Positions 24,340-33,099 of a stretch of DNA of 64,000 bases are shown in pieces. A program made the translations under genes and the position numbers. Under the pieces are notes generated by a model. That model did no database searches. It was given only the letters and a program-made list of their open reading frames with translations, and was not told the origin of the DNA. The stretch lies in the NCBI RefSeq assembly GCF_003837865.1, contig NZ_RQIS01000015.1, positions 91,765 to 155,764 on the forward strand, in the 5' to 3' direction. Source of the stretch: Paraburkholderia dinghuensis. GTDB lineage: Bacteria > Pseudomonadota > Gammaproteobacteria > Burkholderiales > Burkholderiaceae. Every line of letters starts with the position of its first letter. The stretch's first letter is position 1.

Positions 24340-25076
24340 CGGTGCCCGCTACGCCATCGACGCGCGCTGGGCGCAACGACGCGCGGCCCGTGATCGCCGT
24401 CGCGGGGATGGCGTTCGAGGCGCGCGTCGCTCAAGGCGACGGGCACGACGACGTCGTGGCGGTATTTGCCGCGCGCGCCGACCTGCTCGACCGCGCGCTG
24501 AAGTCCGCGCTCCAGCGCGGGGCTTCGGGTGTGATCAGCTTCGGCACTGCGGGCGGACTCGCACCCGATCTGGAACCGGGAACGATCGTCATTGCCGACG
24601 CGGTGGACGGCCCATTCGGGCGCATCGAAACCGATGTCGCGTGGTCCGCGCGGCTTGCCGGGGCGTTGCAGGCGTCGCCGCTCGCGGCCCGCGTGCGGCG
24701 CGGCGTCGAGGCGGCTGTCGCGAAGCCGCTCACGGGCGCGGCGGACAAGGCCGCGCTCCATCGTTCGACGGGCGGCGCGCTGGCCGTCGACATGGAATCG
24801 CATCTGGCCGCGGTCGCCGCGGCCGCGCGCGGCCTGCCGTTCGCCGTGTGCCGCGCGATTGTCGATCCGGCGTGGCGCAGCCTGCCCAAGGCGGCTATGG
24901 CGGGCCTGCGCGACGATGGCTCGACGGCGATCCTTCCAGTCCTGCGTGAACTCGCTCGCGAGCCCGCGCAGCTGGGCGGCCTGCTGCGCATCGCCGCCGA
25001 TGCCCGCGCGGCTCGCCAGTCCCTCGCTGCCGCGCGACGTGTGCTCGTGGAATCTGGAGCCCTTTTCCCTGCGTGA
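24336..25076 (+). CDS. hpnG: Hopanoid-associated phosphorylase HpnG (adenosylhopane nucleosidase)
   Basis: A 246-residue protein of the nucleoside phosphorylase / MTA nucleosidase fold: SFGTAGGLAPDLEPG is the phosphate/ribose loop and GALAVDMESHLAAV the purine-site Met-Glu pair. HpnG removes adenine from adenosylhopane made by HpnH to give ribosylhopane. GTG 24336 overlaps the shc stop (GTGA), the same coupling seen along the operon; GTG 24342 is an alternative. The matching hpnH lies 17 kb away in the second hopanoid block. Confidence 0.88.
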   Translation: MTVPATPSTRAGRNDARPVIAVAGMAFEARVAQGDGHDDVVAVFAARADLLDRALKSALQRGASGVISFGTAGGLAPDLEPGTIVIADAVDGPFGRIETDVAWSARLAGALQASPLAARVRRGVEAAVAKPLTGAADKAALHRSTGGALAVDMESHLAAVAAAARGLPFAVCRAIVDPAWRSLPKAAMAGLRDDGSTAILPVLRELAREPAQLGGLLRIAADARAARQSLAAARRVLVESGALFPA

Positions 25077-25130
25077 TCCGCCCGGGTCATCGAGTGACCT
25101 GTTATTGGCGCGAACCGGCCCCGGACCCGA

Positions 25131-26231
25131 TCAGCCGAACGTGAAGGCGAACGCGTCGACGCCGGGATCGAGGAAACGAATCTCGAAGGTGTGTTCCTTC
25201 ACTGGGCCGGTCTGGCGCACGAGCTGGTAAAGGCGCGTTTCGGTGACGACGCCTTTACCGTTGGCATCGGTGTCCGTTCCGTGATTCTCGCCCGGCGCGC
25301 CGCCATCGACCGTCACCTGGAATCGCACCGGACTTCCGCCGGCACCCGGTCCCAGGACAAGATGCAAATCGCGCGCGCTGAAGCGATAAACGATGCCGCC
25401 GCCTGCCCGGTTCAGGCTTGCGCGCTCCGCGCCGACCGTCCAGTTTCCGGAAAAACTCCATTCATTGAGCCCCGGCGTGCTTGCCACGTAGTCGTGGGCA
25501 ACGTCCTCCTTCAAGCCGCCGCGCGCGACGAAATTCGACGCCTGCGCGTAACCGACATAGGTTTCGCCCGAGCCCAGGTGCGCGATGTCGGGCGAGGCCT
25601 GCTCATCGTTGGCCTGCGGCGCGGTGAGAGCGCCCATCGCGTTGTGCTTGCCGGCTTCGGCGAGTAGCGACTGGATCGCCTTCTCCACCTTGTCGTAATT
25701 GCCTTCGCCGACGATGCGCGCCCGCACCTGCCCTTGCGCATCGGCGATATAGAAGACCGGCCACGCGTTGTTGTGGAAGGCGTCCCAGATGTGATGGTCG
25801 CTATCGACCGCAATCGGGTAATCCAGCTTGAAACGCGCTATCGCTTTGCTGATATTCCCGGTGTCTTTCTCGAAGTCGAATTCCGGCGTGTGTACGCCGA
25901 TCACGACCAGACCCTTGTCGCGGTATTTCTGCGCCCACGCGCGCACATGCGGCAACGTGCGAATGCAATTGATGCAGGAGTACGTCCAGAAGTCGACCAG
26001 CACGACCTTGCCGCGCACTTGTGCCGCGTCGAGCGGGGAAGAATTCAGCCACGTCGACGCTCCAGCCAGCGACGGAAGAGGGCCCAGCTTCGGCAAGTCG
26101 CTTCGATACGTTTGCATGGATTTATCTCCCGCCGCACTGGCAGCGGGCAAGGCTGTGAACGTGGCCACACCGACGCCAAGCGCGGCGCAAACACCGGCTG
26201 CGATGGAGAGTTTTTTGAGCATCGAGGTCAT
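25131..26231 (-). CDS. Exported thioredoxin-like protein with DipZ-type C-terminal domain
   Basis: The 366-residue protein has a signal peptide (residues 1-33, cleavage near AASAAGD). A TlpA-like thioredoxin domain spans about 45-190; its active site FWTYSCINCIRTLPH has the CxxC pair. The remaining ~165 residues form a jelly-roll-like module that in DipZ proteins resembles a carbohydrate-binding domain (WSFSGNWTVGAE). It acts in the periplasm on disulfides. It lacks the CcdA membrane part of full DipZ, so its reductant must be another protein. It lies downstream of ohr and an alpha/beta hydrolase on the same strand, which suggests a thiol or peroxide stress group. Confidence 0.85.
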   Translation of the reverse strand: MTSMLKKLSIAAGVCAALGVGVATFTALPAASAAGDKSMQTYRSDLPKLGPLPSLAGASTWLNSSPLDAAQVRGKVVLVDFWTYSCINCIRTLPHVRAWAQKYRDKGLVVIGVHTPEFDFEKDTGNISKAIARFKLDYPIAVDSDHHIWDAFHNNAWPVFYIADAQGQVRARIVGEGNYDKVEKAIQSLLAEAGKHNAMGALTAPQANDEQASPDIAHLGSGETYVGYAQASNFVARGGLKEDVAHDYVASTPGLNEWSFSGNWTVGAERASLNRAGGGIVYRFSARDLHLVLGPGAGGSPVRFQVTVDGGAPGENHGTDTDANGKGVVTETRLYQLVRQTGPVKEHTFEIRFLDPGVDAFAFTFG

Positions 26232-26337
26232 GAAAAATCTCCGCGCTGTGAAGTGATTTCAGCCGGACATGCCGCCGAGCGAGTGGCGGACCAGCACCAG
26301 CTCGCTCCCGTGCAGTCCGGGTGGTTTCGACGATGGC

Positions 26338-26754
26338 TCAGGCCAGCGCGATGGTCACGTCGATGTTGCCGCGTGACATCTTCGAATAAGGGCAAAGCTG
26401 GTGTGCGGCCTCGATCAGCTCCTGAGCGACAGCACGCGGCAGGCCGGGCAGGCTCACCGTGAGACGCGCCTGCAGGAAGAACCCGCCATCGCCGGTACCG
26501 AGGTCGACTTCGGCATCTACGGCCGTATCGGCGGGCACGGCGACACGCTTCTCTTTGGCAGCCCGTCCGATTGCGCCGATGAAGCAGGCTGACCAGCCCG
26601 CGGCGAAAAGCTGCTCCGGGTTCGTGCCTGCGCCGTTGCCGCCGGGAGGCGAAAGCTTGATGTCGAGACGGCCGTCGTCGCTTCGCGCGACGCCGTCGCG
26701 GCCGCCGGTCGTGTGGGTCTTACCAGTGTAGAGGACGTTTTCGATCGTGCTCAT
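26338..26754 (-). CDS. ohr: Organic hydroperoxide resistance protein Ohr
   Basis: A 138-residue OsmC-fold peroxidase reducing organic and fatty-acid hydroperoxides with lipoylated protein as electron donor. Both active-site cysteines are visible, in AAGWSACFIGAIG and AHQLCPYSKM, and the catalytic Arg is in the N-terminal GRDGVARSDDGRLD. ATG 26754 follows AGGAAAC and gives the standard MSTIENVLYTGKTHTTGG start; a longer frame begins at 26784. It lies between an alpha/beta hydrolase and a DipZ-like protein, near an OhrR-type regulator. Confidence 0.94.
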   Translation of the reverse strand: MSTIENVLYTGKTHTTGGRDGVARSDDGRLDIKLSPPGGNGAGTNPEQLFAAGWSACFIGAIGRAAKEKRVAVPADTAVDAEVDLGTGDGGFFLQARLTVSLPGLPRAVAQELIEAAHQLCPYSKMSRGNIDVTIALA

Positions 26755-26818
26755 GATGTTTCCTTTCGGGTGATTGAACGACAAAACTAGATGTTTCGGA
26801 TTGCTGAATGCGTGGCGC

Positions 26819-27868
26819 TCAAAGATGGCCGACTTCGATCACGGCATTGGCGAAGGCGCGTGGTGCTTCCTGCGGCAGGTCGTGACCCACGCCGCCGGTG
26901 ATCAGCTCGTGCTTGTACTTGCCGGTAAAGTGCTTCGCGTATGACGCCGGATCGGGATGCGGCGCGCCGTTCGCATCGCCCTCCAGGGTGATCGTCGGGA
27001 CCGTGATGGCAGGGAACTTCGCGAGCCGCGCTTCCAGTTCGTCGTACTGGGGCTCGCCTTTTGCCAGACCGAGACGCCAGCGGTAGTTATGGATCGTGAT
27101 GGCGGTCTGATCCGGATTGTCCAGAGCGGCGGCACTGCGCTCGAAGGTGGCGTCGTCGAAGTGCCATTGCGGCGAAGCCGTTTGCCAGATCAGCCGGGCG
27201 AAATCATGGTGGTTCTTTTCATAGCCGAGGCGGCCGCGCTCGGTGGCGAAGTAGAACTGGTACCACCATTGCAGTTCCGCCCCCGGCGGCAACGGCTGCT
27301 TGCCCGCTTCCTGGCTGCCGATCAGATAACCGCTCACCGAAACCAGTCCGTTGACGCGCTGCGGATACAGGGCCGCCACGATATCGGCGGTACGCGCGCC
27401 CCAGTCGTAGCCGGCGAGGGTGGCCTTGTCGATTTTCAACGCATCCATCAGGGCGATGACGTCGGAGGCGAACGCGGCCGGCTCGCCGTCGCGCGGGGTA
27501 TTCGCGTCGAGAAATCGCGTCGTGCCGTAGCCGCGCAGGTACGGAACGATCACGCGATAGCCTGCCCTGGTCAGGATCGGCACCACGTCGATGTAGCTGT
27601 AGATGTCGTACGGCCAGCCGTGCAGCAGGATGACCACGGGACCGTCGGCCGGACCTTCGTCGACGTAGCCGATGTTCAGCACGCCGGCGTCGATCTGCTT
27701 GATCGACTTGAACGTGGCGGGTGTCCGGGTTGCCGTCGTGTTCACAATCGCGGCCGGTACATCGTCTGCCGACTGGGCGTGTGCCGCGCCCGGCAGGGCT
27801 AACTGCGCTCCAGCAAGGACGAGTGCGGCGACGATGCGGCGGGGACTGAGGTTGAGGCTTTTGCTCAT
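26819..27868 (-). CDS. Exported alpha/beta hydrolase, epoxide hydrolase-like
   Basis: The 349-residue protein begins with a Sec signal peptide (cleavage near AAHAQSADD, about residue 32). The hydrolase fold shows the oxyanion HGWPYDIYSY, the nucleophile elbow AGYDWGARTADIV with Asp rather than Ser, and the terminal His in GGVGHDLPQEAP. Asp at the elbow is the mark of epoxide hydrolases and haloalkane dehalogenases. The substrate is unknown and the enzyme should act in the periplasm. It is divergent from ohrR and upstream of ohr, so it is probably induced by hydroperoxides. Confidence 0.85.
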   Translation of the reverse strand: MSKSLNLSPRRIVAALVLAGAQLALPGAAHAQSADDVPAAIVNTTATRTPATFKSIKQIDAGVLNIGYVDEGPADGPVVILLHGWPYDIYSYIDVVPILTRAGYRVIVPYLRGYGTTRFLDANTPRDGEPAAFASDVIALMDALKIDKATLAGYDWGARTADIVAALYPQRVNGLVSVSGYLIGSQEAGKQPLPPGAELQWWYQFYFATERGRLGYEKNHHDFARLIWQTASPQWHFDDATFERSAAALDNPDQTAITIHNYRWRLGLAKGEPQYDELEARLAKFPAITVPTITLEGDANGAPHPDPASYAKHFTGKYKHELITGGVGHDLPQEAPRAFANAVIEVGHL

Positions 27869-27960
27869 TTGCTTTCTCCTGTGGTGGCGGATGCCAGACC
27901 GTGCGGACGTGTTCCGTTGCTTCTCTTGCGCGACGCTGGTGCGTCACAATTCCCATTTAT

Positions 27961-27972
27961 TTATCGCGATAA
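27961..27972. promoter_or_regulatory. Operator palindrome TTATCGCGATAA (OhrR-type, hydrolase side)
   Basis: This perfect 12-bp dyad lies in the gap between the divergent hydrolase and ohrR genes. A near copy occurs at 28028. A MarR/OhrR dimer is the expected ligand. Confidence 0.65.
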
Positions 27973-28027
27973 TCATTTGTGAGCGAACTATAGCTGGGTT
28001 GTTCTCGATGTTCAAGTACAATAATGA

Positions 28028-28039
28028 TTATCGTGATAA
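28028..28039. promoter_or_regulatory. Operator palindrome TTATCGTGATAA (OhrR-type, ohrR side)
   Basis: A one-pair variant of the dyad at 27961, just before the ohrR ribosome site. Two copies, one near each divergent start, suggest joint repression. Confidence 0.65.
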
Positions 28040-28058
28040 ATATTTTGGGAGGTGCCCG

Positions 28059-28559
28059 ATGAGCAAGAAAGGCGAACCCGGCAAGGAAACGGCAAAGCTC
28101 GGCGACTTCATGTGCTTCGCCATCTATTCCACGAACCTCGCCTACTCGCGGGTCTACAAGCCGGTGCTGGAGAGGCTTGGCCTCACGTACCCGCAATACG
28201 TGACCGTCATTTGCCTTTGGGAAGAGGACAACCAGACCGTCAAGGGTCTGAGCGAAAAGCTGTTCCTGGAGCCGAGCACGATGACGCCGATGCTGAAACG
28301 TCTGGAGGCGATGGGCTACGTGCGGCGCGAGCGTGACAGCGAGGACGAGCGCAGCGTGCGCGTGTTCTTGACCGAGGCAGGCCGCGCGTTGCGGGAAAGG
28401 GCGTTCGCCTTCCGCGAGGTGACGGCGAAGGCGGCAGGCCTGGCACCGGAGGAATTCCGTGCGCTGCAGAAGGCCATCGTCAACCTGCGCAGCAATCTGA
28501 TTGCCGCTTCGGAAAGCGTAGCCGACGTCACCGAGAGCGTCGTTTTGCCCGACGAGTAA
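28059..28559 (+). CDS. ohrR: OhrR-like MarR family regulator
   Basis: A 166-residue winged-helix repressor. The redox cysteine of OhrR is in LGDFMCFAIYSTN, followed by the conserved Tyr pair that senses it (AYSRVYKPVLERLGLTYPQY). The recognition helix segment is FLEPSTMTPMLKRLEAMGYV, with the wing RRERDSEDERSVRVFL. Oxidation of the Cys by organic peroxide should release DNA. ATG 28059 follows GGGAGG. It is divergent from the hydrolase-ohr-DipZ-like group, with paired palindromes between. Confidence 0.9.
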   Translation: MSKKGEPGKETAKLGDFMCFAIYSTNLAYSRVYKPVLERLGLTYPQYVTVICLWEEDNQTVKGLSEKLFLEPSTMTPMLKRLEAMGYVRRERDSEDERSVRVFLTEAGRALRERAFAFREVTAKAAGLAPEEFRALQKAIVNLRSNLIAASESVADVTESVVLPDE

Positions 28560-28789
28560 GGAGTGCCGGGTCGAATGTGAGTCGCGCGCGGGCGGTGGTC
28601 AGCGAACTGCGGCGGGTGACGCGTGTGAAGCGACCACGTCAGAGGCCTCAGGGCGCAGCTATCGCAGTTGAGGGCGCGCTGCGATTCGCGTGCGGGCTGC
28701 GGCGGCCAACGCGCACGAGCGTTCGCAGGTCGCGCGAACCGGCGTGAAGACGTGTTTCAGGTTACCGCCCCGCCGTAGCGGGGCGTAAG

Positions 28790-30283
28790 TCACTCGGCAG
28801 GAGCGAACGCCGGGACGGCAGGCAGTGCTGCGGCGCCTGTTGGCGCAGCAGGCGCTTGCGCTGGAACGGCAGACGCCGCAACCGGAGCCGATGCGGCCGC
28901 AGGTGTTGCCGGTCCGGCAATCCCGGTCGTCCCGGACGCGCTGGCTGGTGCAGCAGGGGCGGCGGAAGGGGCATTCGCGACAGGGGCCGAAGCAGGGACC
29001 GGAACGGTGGGATTCGCCGTGGTGGCTGCTGGCGCTACAGGTGCTTGCGCTGGAACGGCAGACGCCGCAACCGGAGCCGATGCGGCCGCAGGTGTTGCCG
29101 GTCCGGCAATCCCGGTCGTCCCGGACGCGCTGGCTGGTGCAGCAGGGGCGGCGGAAGGGGCATTCGCGACAGGGGCCGAAGCAGGGACCGGAACGGTGGG
29201 ATTCGCCGTGGTGTCTGCTGGCGCTACAGGTGCTTGCGCTGGAACGGCAGACGCCGCAACCGGAGCCGATGCCGATGCGGCCGCAGGCACCGCCGGTGCA
29301 ACCGCCACAGCCGTTCCGGACGCGCCTGCGGGCGCGGCAATCGCAGCCGCGGCGCCATCCGCGACGGCAGCTTCACCGGCCGTCCCCGTTGCCGTTGCCG
29401 TCGACGTGCCGTTTGCGCTGCCGCTGTCGTCAGACGCGCCTGGATCGTCGTAATTCGGCAAGCCGTTACTGTTCGGACCGCCCTTACCGCCCGTTCCGCC
29501 GGAATCACCCGGATCCTCGTAATTGGGTACACCGTTCGGCTTGTCCGAGCCACCCGGGTGGTCCGGATCGCCATAGTCCGGCAGCGCCTGTCTGCCCGCC
29601 GCGCCGCGCAGCAGCGACTCGCGTTGCTGGCGGAACGCATCGCGCACAAACGAGTATTTATCGAGCGCCGCCTGCTCGAGCAGATTGGTCGCGCCGAGCA
29701 GGTCGGAACGCGTGCTGACGAACTGCGACAAGTACAGCGGATTGCGTACCGCGGGCTCGATGTAGTTCAGTATGTTGAACTTCACGTCGACCGCCATGCC
29801 GATCCCGTCGCGTACCGAACTCGGCCCGAACAGCGGCAGCACGAGGTACGGACCGGCGGGCGCGCCGTAGTGGCCGAGCGTGAGACCGAAGTCCTGATGG
29901 TGCTTCGGCAGGCCAGCGGGCGTCGCGAAGTCGATCAAGCCGCCAAGGCCGAAAGTCGTGTTCATCGCGATTCGCATCAGGTCTTCGGTCGCGTCGACGA
30001 TCTTCAGTTGCAGCAGGTTGTTGGCGAAGTTGCCGATGTCGCCGAGGTTCGAGAAGAAGTTGCTGATTGCCTGGCGCAGTGGCTGCGGCGTCACCTTCTG
30101 GTAGCCCTTGGCGACGGGCTGGGCGACGGTTCGGTCGACCACGTCGTTGAACTTGAAGATGGCGCGGTTCGCAGGTTCGAACGGATCGCCCGGTGTGCTA
30201 TTGGGGCCGGTGGCGCACCCCGACGTCGCGAGGAGCACGAGGCTCGCCGCGGCCATGATCAGCGCGGCTCGTTTATTTTTCAT
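28790..30283 (-). CDS. mlaA: MlaA/VacJ outer-membrane lipoprotein with repetitive Ala/Pro tail
   Basis: The 497-residue protein starts with a lipoprotein signal (LVLLATSGCATG). Residues about 30-240 are the MlaA domain that draws mislocalised phospholipid from the outer leaflet (DPFEPANRAIFKFNDVVDRT, NNLLQLK, TFGLGGLIDFATPAGL, DFGLTLGHYGAPAGPYLVLPL). After about 245 comes a tail of acidic Gly/Pro sequence, then Ala/Pro/Val-rich repeats with a 63-residue period. Known MlaA proteins are mostly about 230-300 residues, so the tail roughly doubles the length. The start overlaps the end of hpnN by 11 bases. Confidence 0.92.
   Translation of the reverse strand: MKNKRAALIMAAASLVLLATSGCATGPNSTPGDPFEPANRAIFKFNDVVDRTVAQPVAKGYQKVTPQPLRQAISNFFSNLGDIGNFANNLLQLKIVDATEDLMRIAMNTTFGLGGLIDFATPAGLPKHHQDFGLTLGHYGAPAGPYLVLPLFGPSSVRDGIGMAVDVKFNILNYIEPAVRNPLYLSQFVSTRSDLLGATNLLEQAALDKYSFVRDAFRQQRESLLRGAAGRQALPDYGDPDHPGGSDKPNGVPNYEDPGDSGGTGGKGGPNSNGLPNYDDPGASDDSGSANGTSTATATGTAGEAAVADGAAAAIAAPAGASGTAVAVAPAVPAAASASAPVAASAVPAQAPVAPADTTANPTVPVPASAPVANAPSAAPAAPASASGTTGIAGPATPAAASAPVAASAVPAQAPVAPAATTANPTVPVPASAPVANAPSAAPAAPASASGTTGIAGPATPAAASAPVAASAVPAQAPAAPTGAAALPAVPAFAPAE
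28855..29278. repeat. 189-bp near-identical tandem repeats within mlaA
   Basis: Two full units (28855-29043 and 29044-29232) and a partial third (29233-29278) have a period of exactly 189 bp (63 codons). The two full units appear to differ at one base only, near the end of the unit. The repeats encode Ala/Pro/Val-rich sequence with SAPVAASAVPAQAPVAP-type blocks. Such identity points to recent expansion and likely length variation between strains. Confidence 0.88.
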
Positions 30284-32909
30284 CGATTGATTCCCGGCGT
30301 TGCGACCCCGCGCGTTTCACGACGCGCGGCTTGCCCATCAGCACTGGCTGGAACACCACCGCGCCGATCAGCGTACAGAACAGCGATAGCGCGAGCAGCT
30401 TGCCCATGCTCGACGTGCCCGGGTGATGCGACAGCCAGAGGCTGCCGAACGCGGTGGCGGTCGTCGCAGCCGAAAAGAGCACCGCGTGCGTGAGGCTCGA
30501 CTGGAGCAGACCAGTCTGGCCCGCGCGCCACGCCATCACGAAGTAGATCTTGAACGCGACGCCAACCCCCAGCATCAGCGGAAGCGCGATGATGTTCGCG
30601 AAATTGAGCTGGATGCCGAACACGACGCACAGCTCCAGCGTCACGAGCGCCGATACCAGCAGAGGAATCAGCGTGCGCAGCACGTCGCCGAAATGGCGCA
30701 GCGTGATCCACAGGAGCACCGTGATGAGCAGTACCGACCATGCCGCCGCCTGCAGGAACGAGAGGATGATCACGTTCGCCGAATGCAGGATCGAGATCGG
30801 CCCGCCGATCGCGCGAGGCTCCGCCGCCTTCACCGCATGCGAGAAGCGCGCGAGCATCCGGTCGTCGTTGGGATCGATGCCCCCCGGCACGCGCGGCGCG
30901 ATGTCGACGAGCGCCTCGCCCGTCGGCGCCACCCAGTCGCGCACCATTTCGGGCGACAGCGACTCACGCGTGATCGGCGTCGGCTGCAGCAGGTTGGCCA
31001 GTTGCGATAGCGCGAGCTTGAGCGGCGCGCTGAAGGCCCGCTCGGCGCGATCGCGCGTAGCTGCGTCAGCGCTGGCGAGCTTTGTCAGCGCCGCGGACAG
31101 ATGCTGCGCCTCCGCCGCGCCCGGGCCCGGATGATCTTCCGCGGCCAGCGAGAGCTGGTTCGCGGTGCGCTTGAGCGTCGCTACGCGCACCTCGTCGGTC
31201 ACCGGCGCGGACGGCTGTTGCGTGAGCGCGGGCAAGAGCTGCTGCGCGGCGCTCGAGATCAGCATGAGCTTTTGCTGCTGGTCGTCGGGGATCAGCGTAC
31301 TCAACGTCGTCGTGCGGCCGACTTCCGGTAGCTTGGAGAGCTTCGCGGCAATCTTGTCCGCCTCCTCGAGCGACGGCGCGAGCACGCTCACATTGTTGAT
31401 CGAGATCACCGGCGAATTCTTCAGCGCGATGAGCGTGGCCATCGACTCCGTGCGCGGGTCCTTCAGGTGCAGCGGATTGAAGTCGAAGCGCAGGTTGAAC
31501 AGCAACGGCGTCGCACCAATGACGACGATGAGCGTGCCGATGAGCACTGCCTTGCGGTGCTCGGCGAGCCACGTGTCGACGGGCGCGAGAAACGCGAAGC
31601 CAGGGGACTGCGCTTCGCCGTGCGGTTTGAACACGCTGATGAGCGCGGGTAGCAGGGTCATGTTCGTGAGGTACGCGACGAACATGCCAACGCCCGCAAT
31701 CTGGCCGAGTTCGGCGAGGCCTCGATAGGCGGTCGGCAGGAACGAAAAGAAACTTTCGGCGACGGCGATGGCGGCGAGCGTGAGCGGCACGCCGATCATG
31801 CGCGCCGTCTTGAGGAGCGCGAAGTCGAGCCGGTCGTCGAGATGGCGCGCCTCGCGGTACTTCACGCCGAACTGCACGCCGAAGTCCACGCCCAGGCCGA
31901 CGAACAGCACCATGAACGCAACCGAGAGCATGTTCAGCGAGCCGACCATCATGAGGCCGAGCGCGGCCGTGATGACGAGGCCGATCACGAGCGTGATGAG
32001 CACGGCGCCGATCAGCTTGCCCGAGCGCAGCGCGATCCACAGGATAAAAAGCACGACGATGGCGGTGAGCGCTCCGTTGAGCTCGGCGCCATCCTGGACG
32101 GAGGCGAATTCCTCGTCCGCGAGCGGCTGCTGGCCGGTCAGGCGCACACGGGCGCCGTAGTCGGTGTCGAGGTGCAGCGACGCGGCGGTCTCGCGGATCG
32201 CGTCCGACGCGTTCGCGCTCGCCTTGAGCGCCGCAAAATTGAGCACGGGCCTCACGGTGATGAACGCGAACGCGGGCGTGACGGCCGAATCCTTGTCGAC
32301 GAGCCCGCGCCAGGAGAACGCCGCCGGTTTGCCGGCAACGACCTGATCGACGACGCCGGCGGCATGGCCAAGCAGATCGGCCATCTGCGGCAGCTTGACC
32401 TGGCCGATCTGCAGCGGGAGCATCAGCGTCGTCGAGAGCGTGCCGGCGAGGCCCGCGAGGCTCGGGTCTCTCGCGAGCTGGTTCACGAGCGGTCGTGCCT
32501 GCACGAGCTGGCCCGTGGTCGAAAGCACGTCCGATGTGGGCAGGAACAGCAGGCCGTTGTGTTCGAAGAACGGTCCGCCCGCGGGCTGCGTTACCGCGGT
32601 GAATTCGCTGGCGTTCGCCCGGAGTGCGCCGGCGAGCTTGTTGGCGGCGGCGTCGGCAAATTCAGGCACGCCGGCTTCGACGACGACCAGCAGCGCCTGA
32701 TCGCGCTGCGGAAAGGCGCGGTCGATGGCTTCGCCGAGCTCAGCCCACGTCCCTTTGTTCTCGACGAGTCCGCTGACATCCGTGTTGATCTTGAAGTGCT
32801 GGACGACGTATACGCCGCACAGCGCGGCCAGCACGACCGAGAGAGAGATGACCCACGCTGCGCGTCGTACCGACCAGGCGACGAGGTGGATGATGAATGG
32901 CTTGAGCAT
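30273..32909 (-). CDS. hpnN: Hopanoid transporter HpnN (RND/MMPL superfamily)
   Basis: An 878-residue inner-membrane protein with the two-fold RND layout. TM1 is at about 10-32, followed by a large periplasmic loop. A five-to-six helix bundle holds ALRSGKLIGAVLITLVIGLV and GLGVDFGVQFGVKYREAR, with an MMPL-type Asp in the latter. A second loop and a second helix bundle follow. HpnN proteins move hopanoids to the outer membrane. Its 3' end overlaps mlaA, so the two are made together. The hpnM/mlaC-like gene lies divergently upstream. Confidence 0.9.
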   Translation of the reverse strand: MLKPFIIHLVAWSVRRAAWVISLSVVLAALCGVYVVQHFKINTDVSGLVENKGTWAELGEAIDRAFPQRDQALLVVVEAGVPEFADAAANKLAGALRANASEFTAVTQPAGGPFFEHNGLLFLPTSDVLSTTGQLVQARPLVNQLARDPSLAGLAGTLSTTLMLPLQIGQVKLPQMADLLGHAAGVVDQVVAGKPAAFSWRGLVDKDSAVTPAFAFITVRPVLNFAALKASANASDAIRETAASLHLDTDYGARVRLTGQQPLADEEFASVQDGAELNGALTAIVVLFILWIALRSGKLIGAVLITLVIGLVITAALGLMMVGSLNMLSVAFMVLFVGLGVDFGVQFGVKYREARHLDDRLDFALLKTARMIGVPLTLAAIAVAESFFSFLPTAYRGLAELGQIAGVGMFVAYLTNMTLLPALISVFKPHGEAQSPGFAFLAPVDTWLAEHRKAVLIGTLIVVIGATPLLFNLRFDFNPLHLKDPRTESMATLIALKNSPVISINNVSVLAPSLEEADKIAAKLSKLPEVGRTTTLSTLIPDDQQQKLMLISSAAQQLLPALTQQPSAPVTDEVRVATLKRTANQLSLAAEDHPGPGAAEAQHLSAALTKLASADAATRDRAERAFSAPLKLALSQLANLLQPTPITRESLSPEMVRDWVAPTGEALVDIAPRVPGGIDPNDDRMLARFSHAVKAAEPRAIGGPISILHSANVIILSFLQAAAWSVLLITVLLWITLRHFGDVLRTLIPLLVSALVTLELCVVFGIQLNFANIIALPLMLGVGVAFKIYFVMAWRAGQTGLLQSSLTHAVLFSAATTATAFGSLWLSHHPGTSSMGKLLALSLFCTLIGAVVFQPVLMGKPRVVKRAGSQRRESIDEK

Positions 32910-33099
32910 ACAGGCGAGGGAGCCCTGTCAATGACGTTATTCTTGGCGAAGCGCATAAGTATACCGGCGTCGCCCGTTCGGGCGCGGCTCGCACACACAA
33001 GCGACGTCCGCAAAGCCGTTATACTGATTCGCCCGTCCGGTATGCGCCACTGCGGCCCACCGCGGCCCGGCGCTTGAATCTTACTGTTCCGATGAGCGT

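Noticed and set aside
28855..29278. CRISPR-like or mobile-element repeat
   Set aside because: The 189-bp period is a multiple of three and stays in frame with mlaA, so it is a coding repeat.
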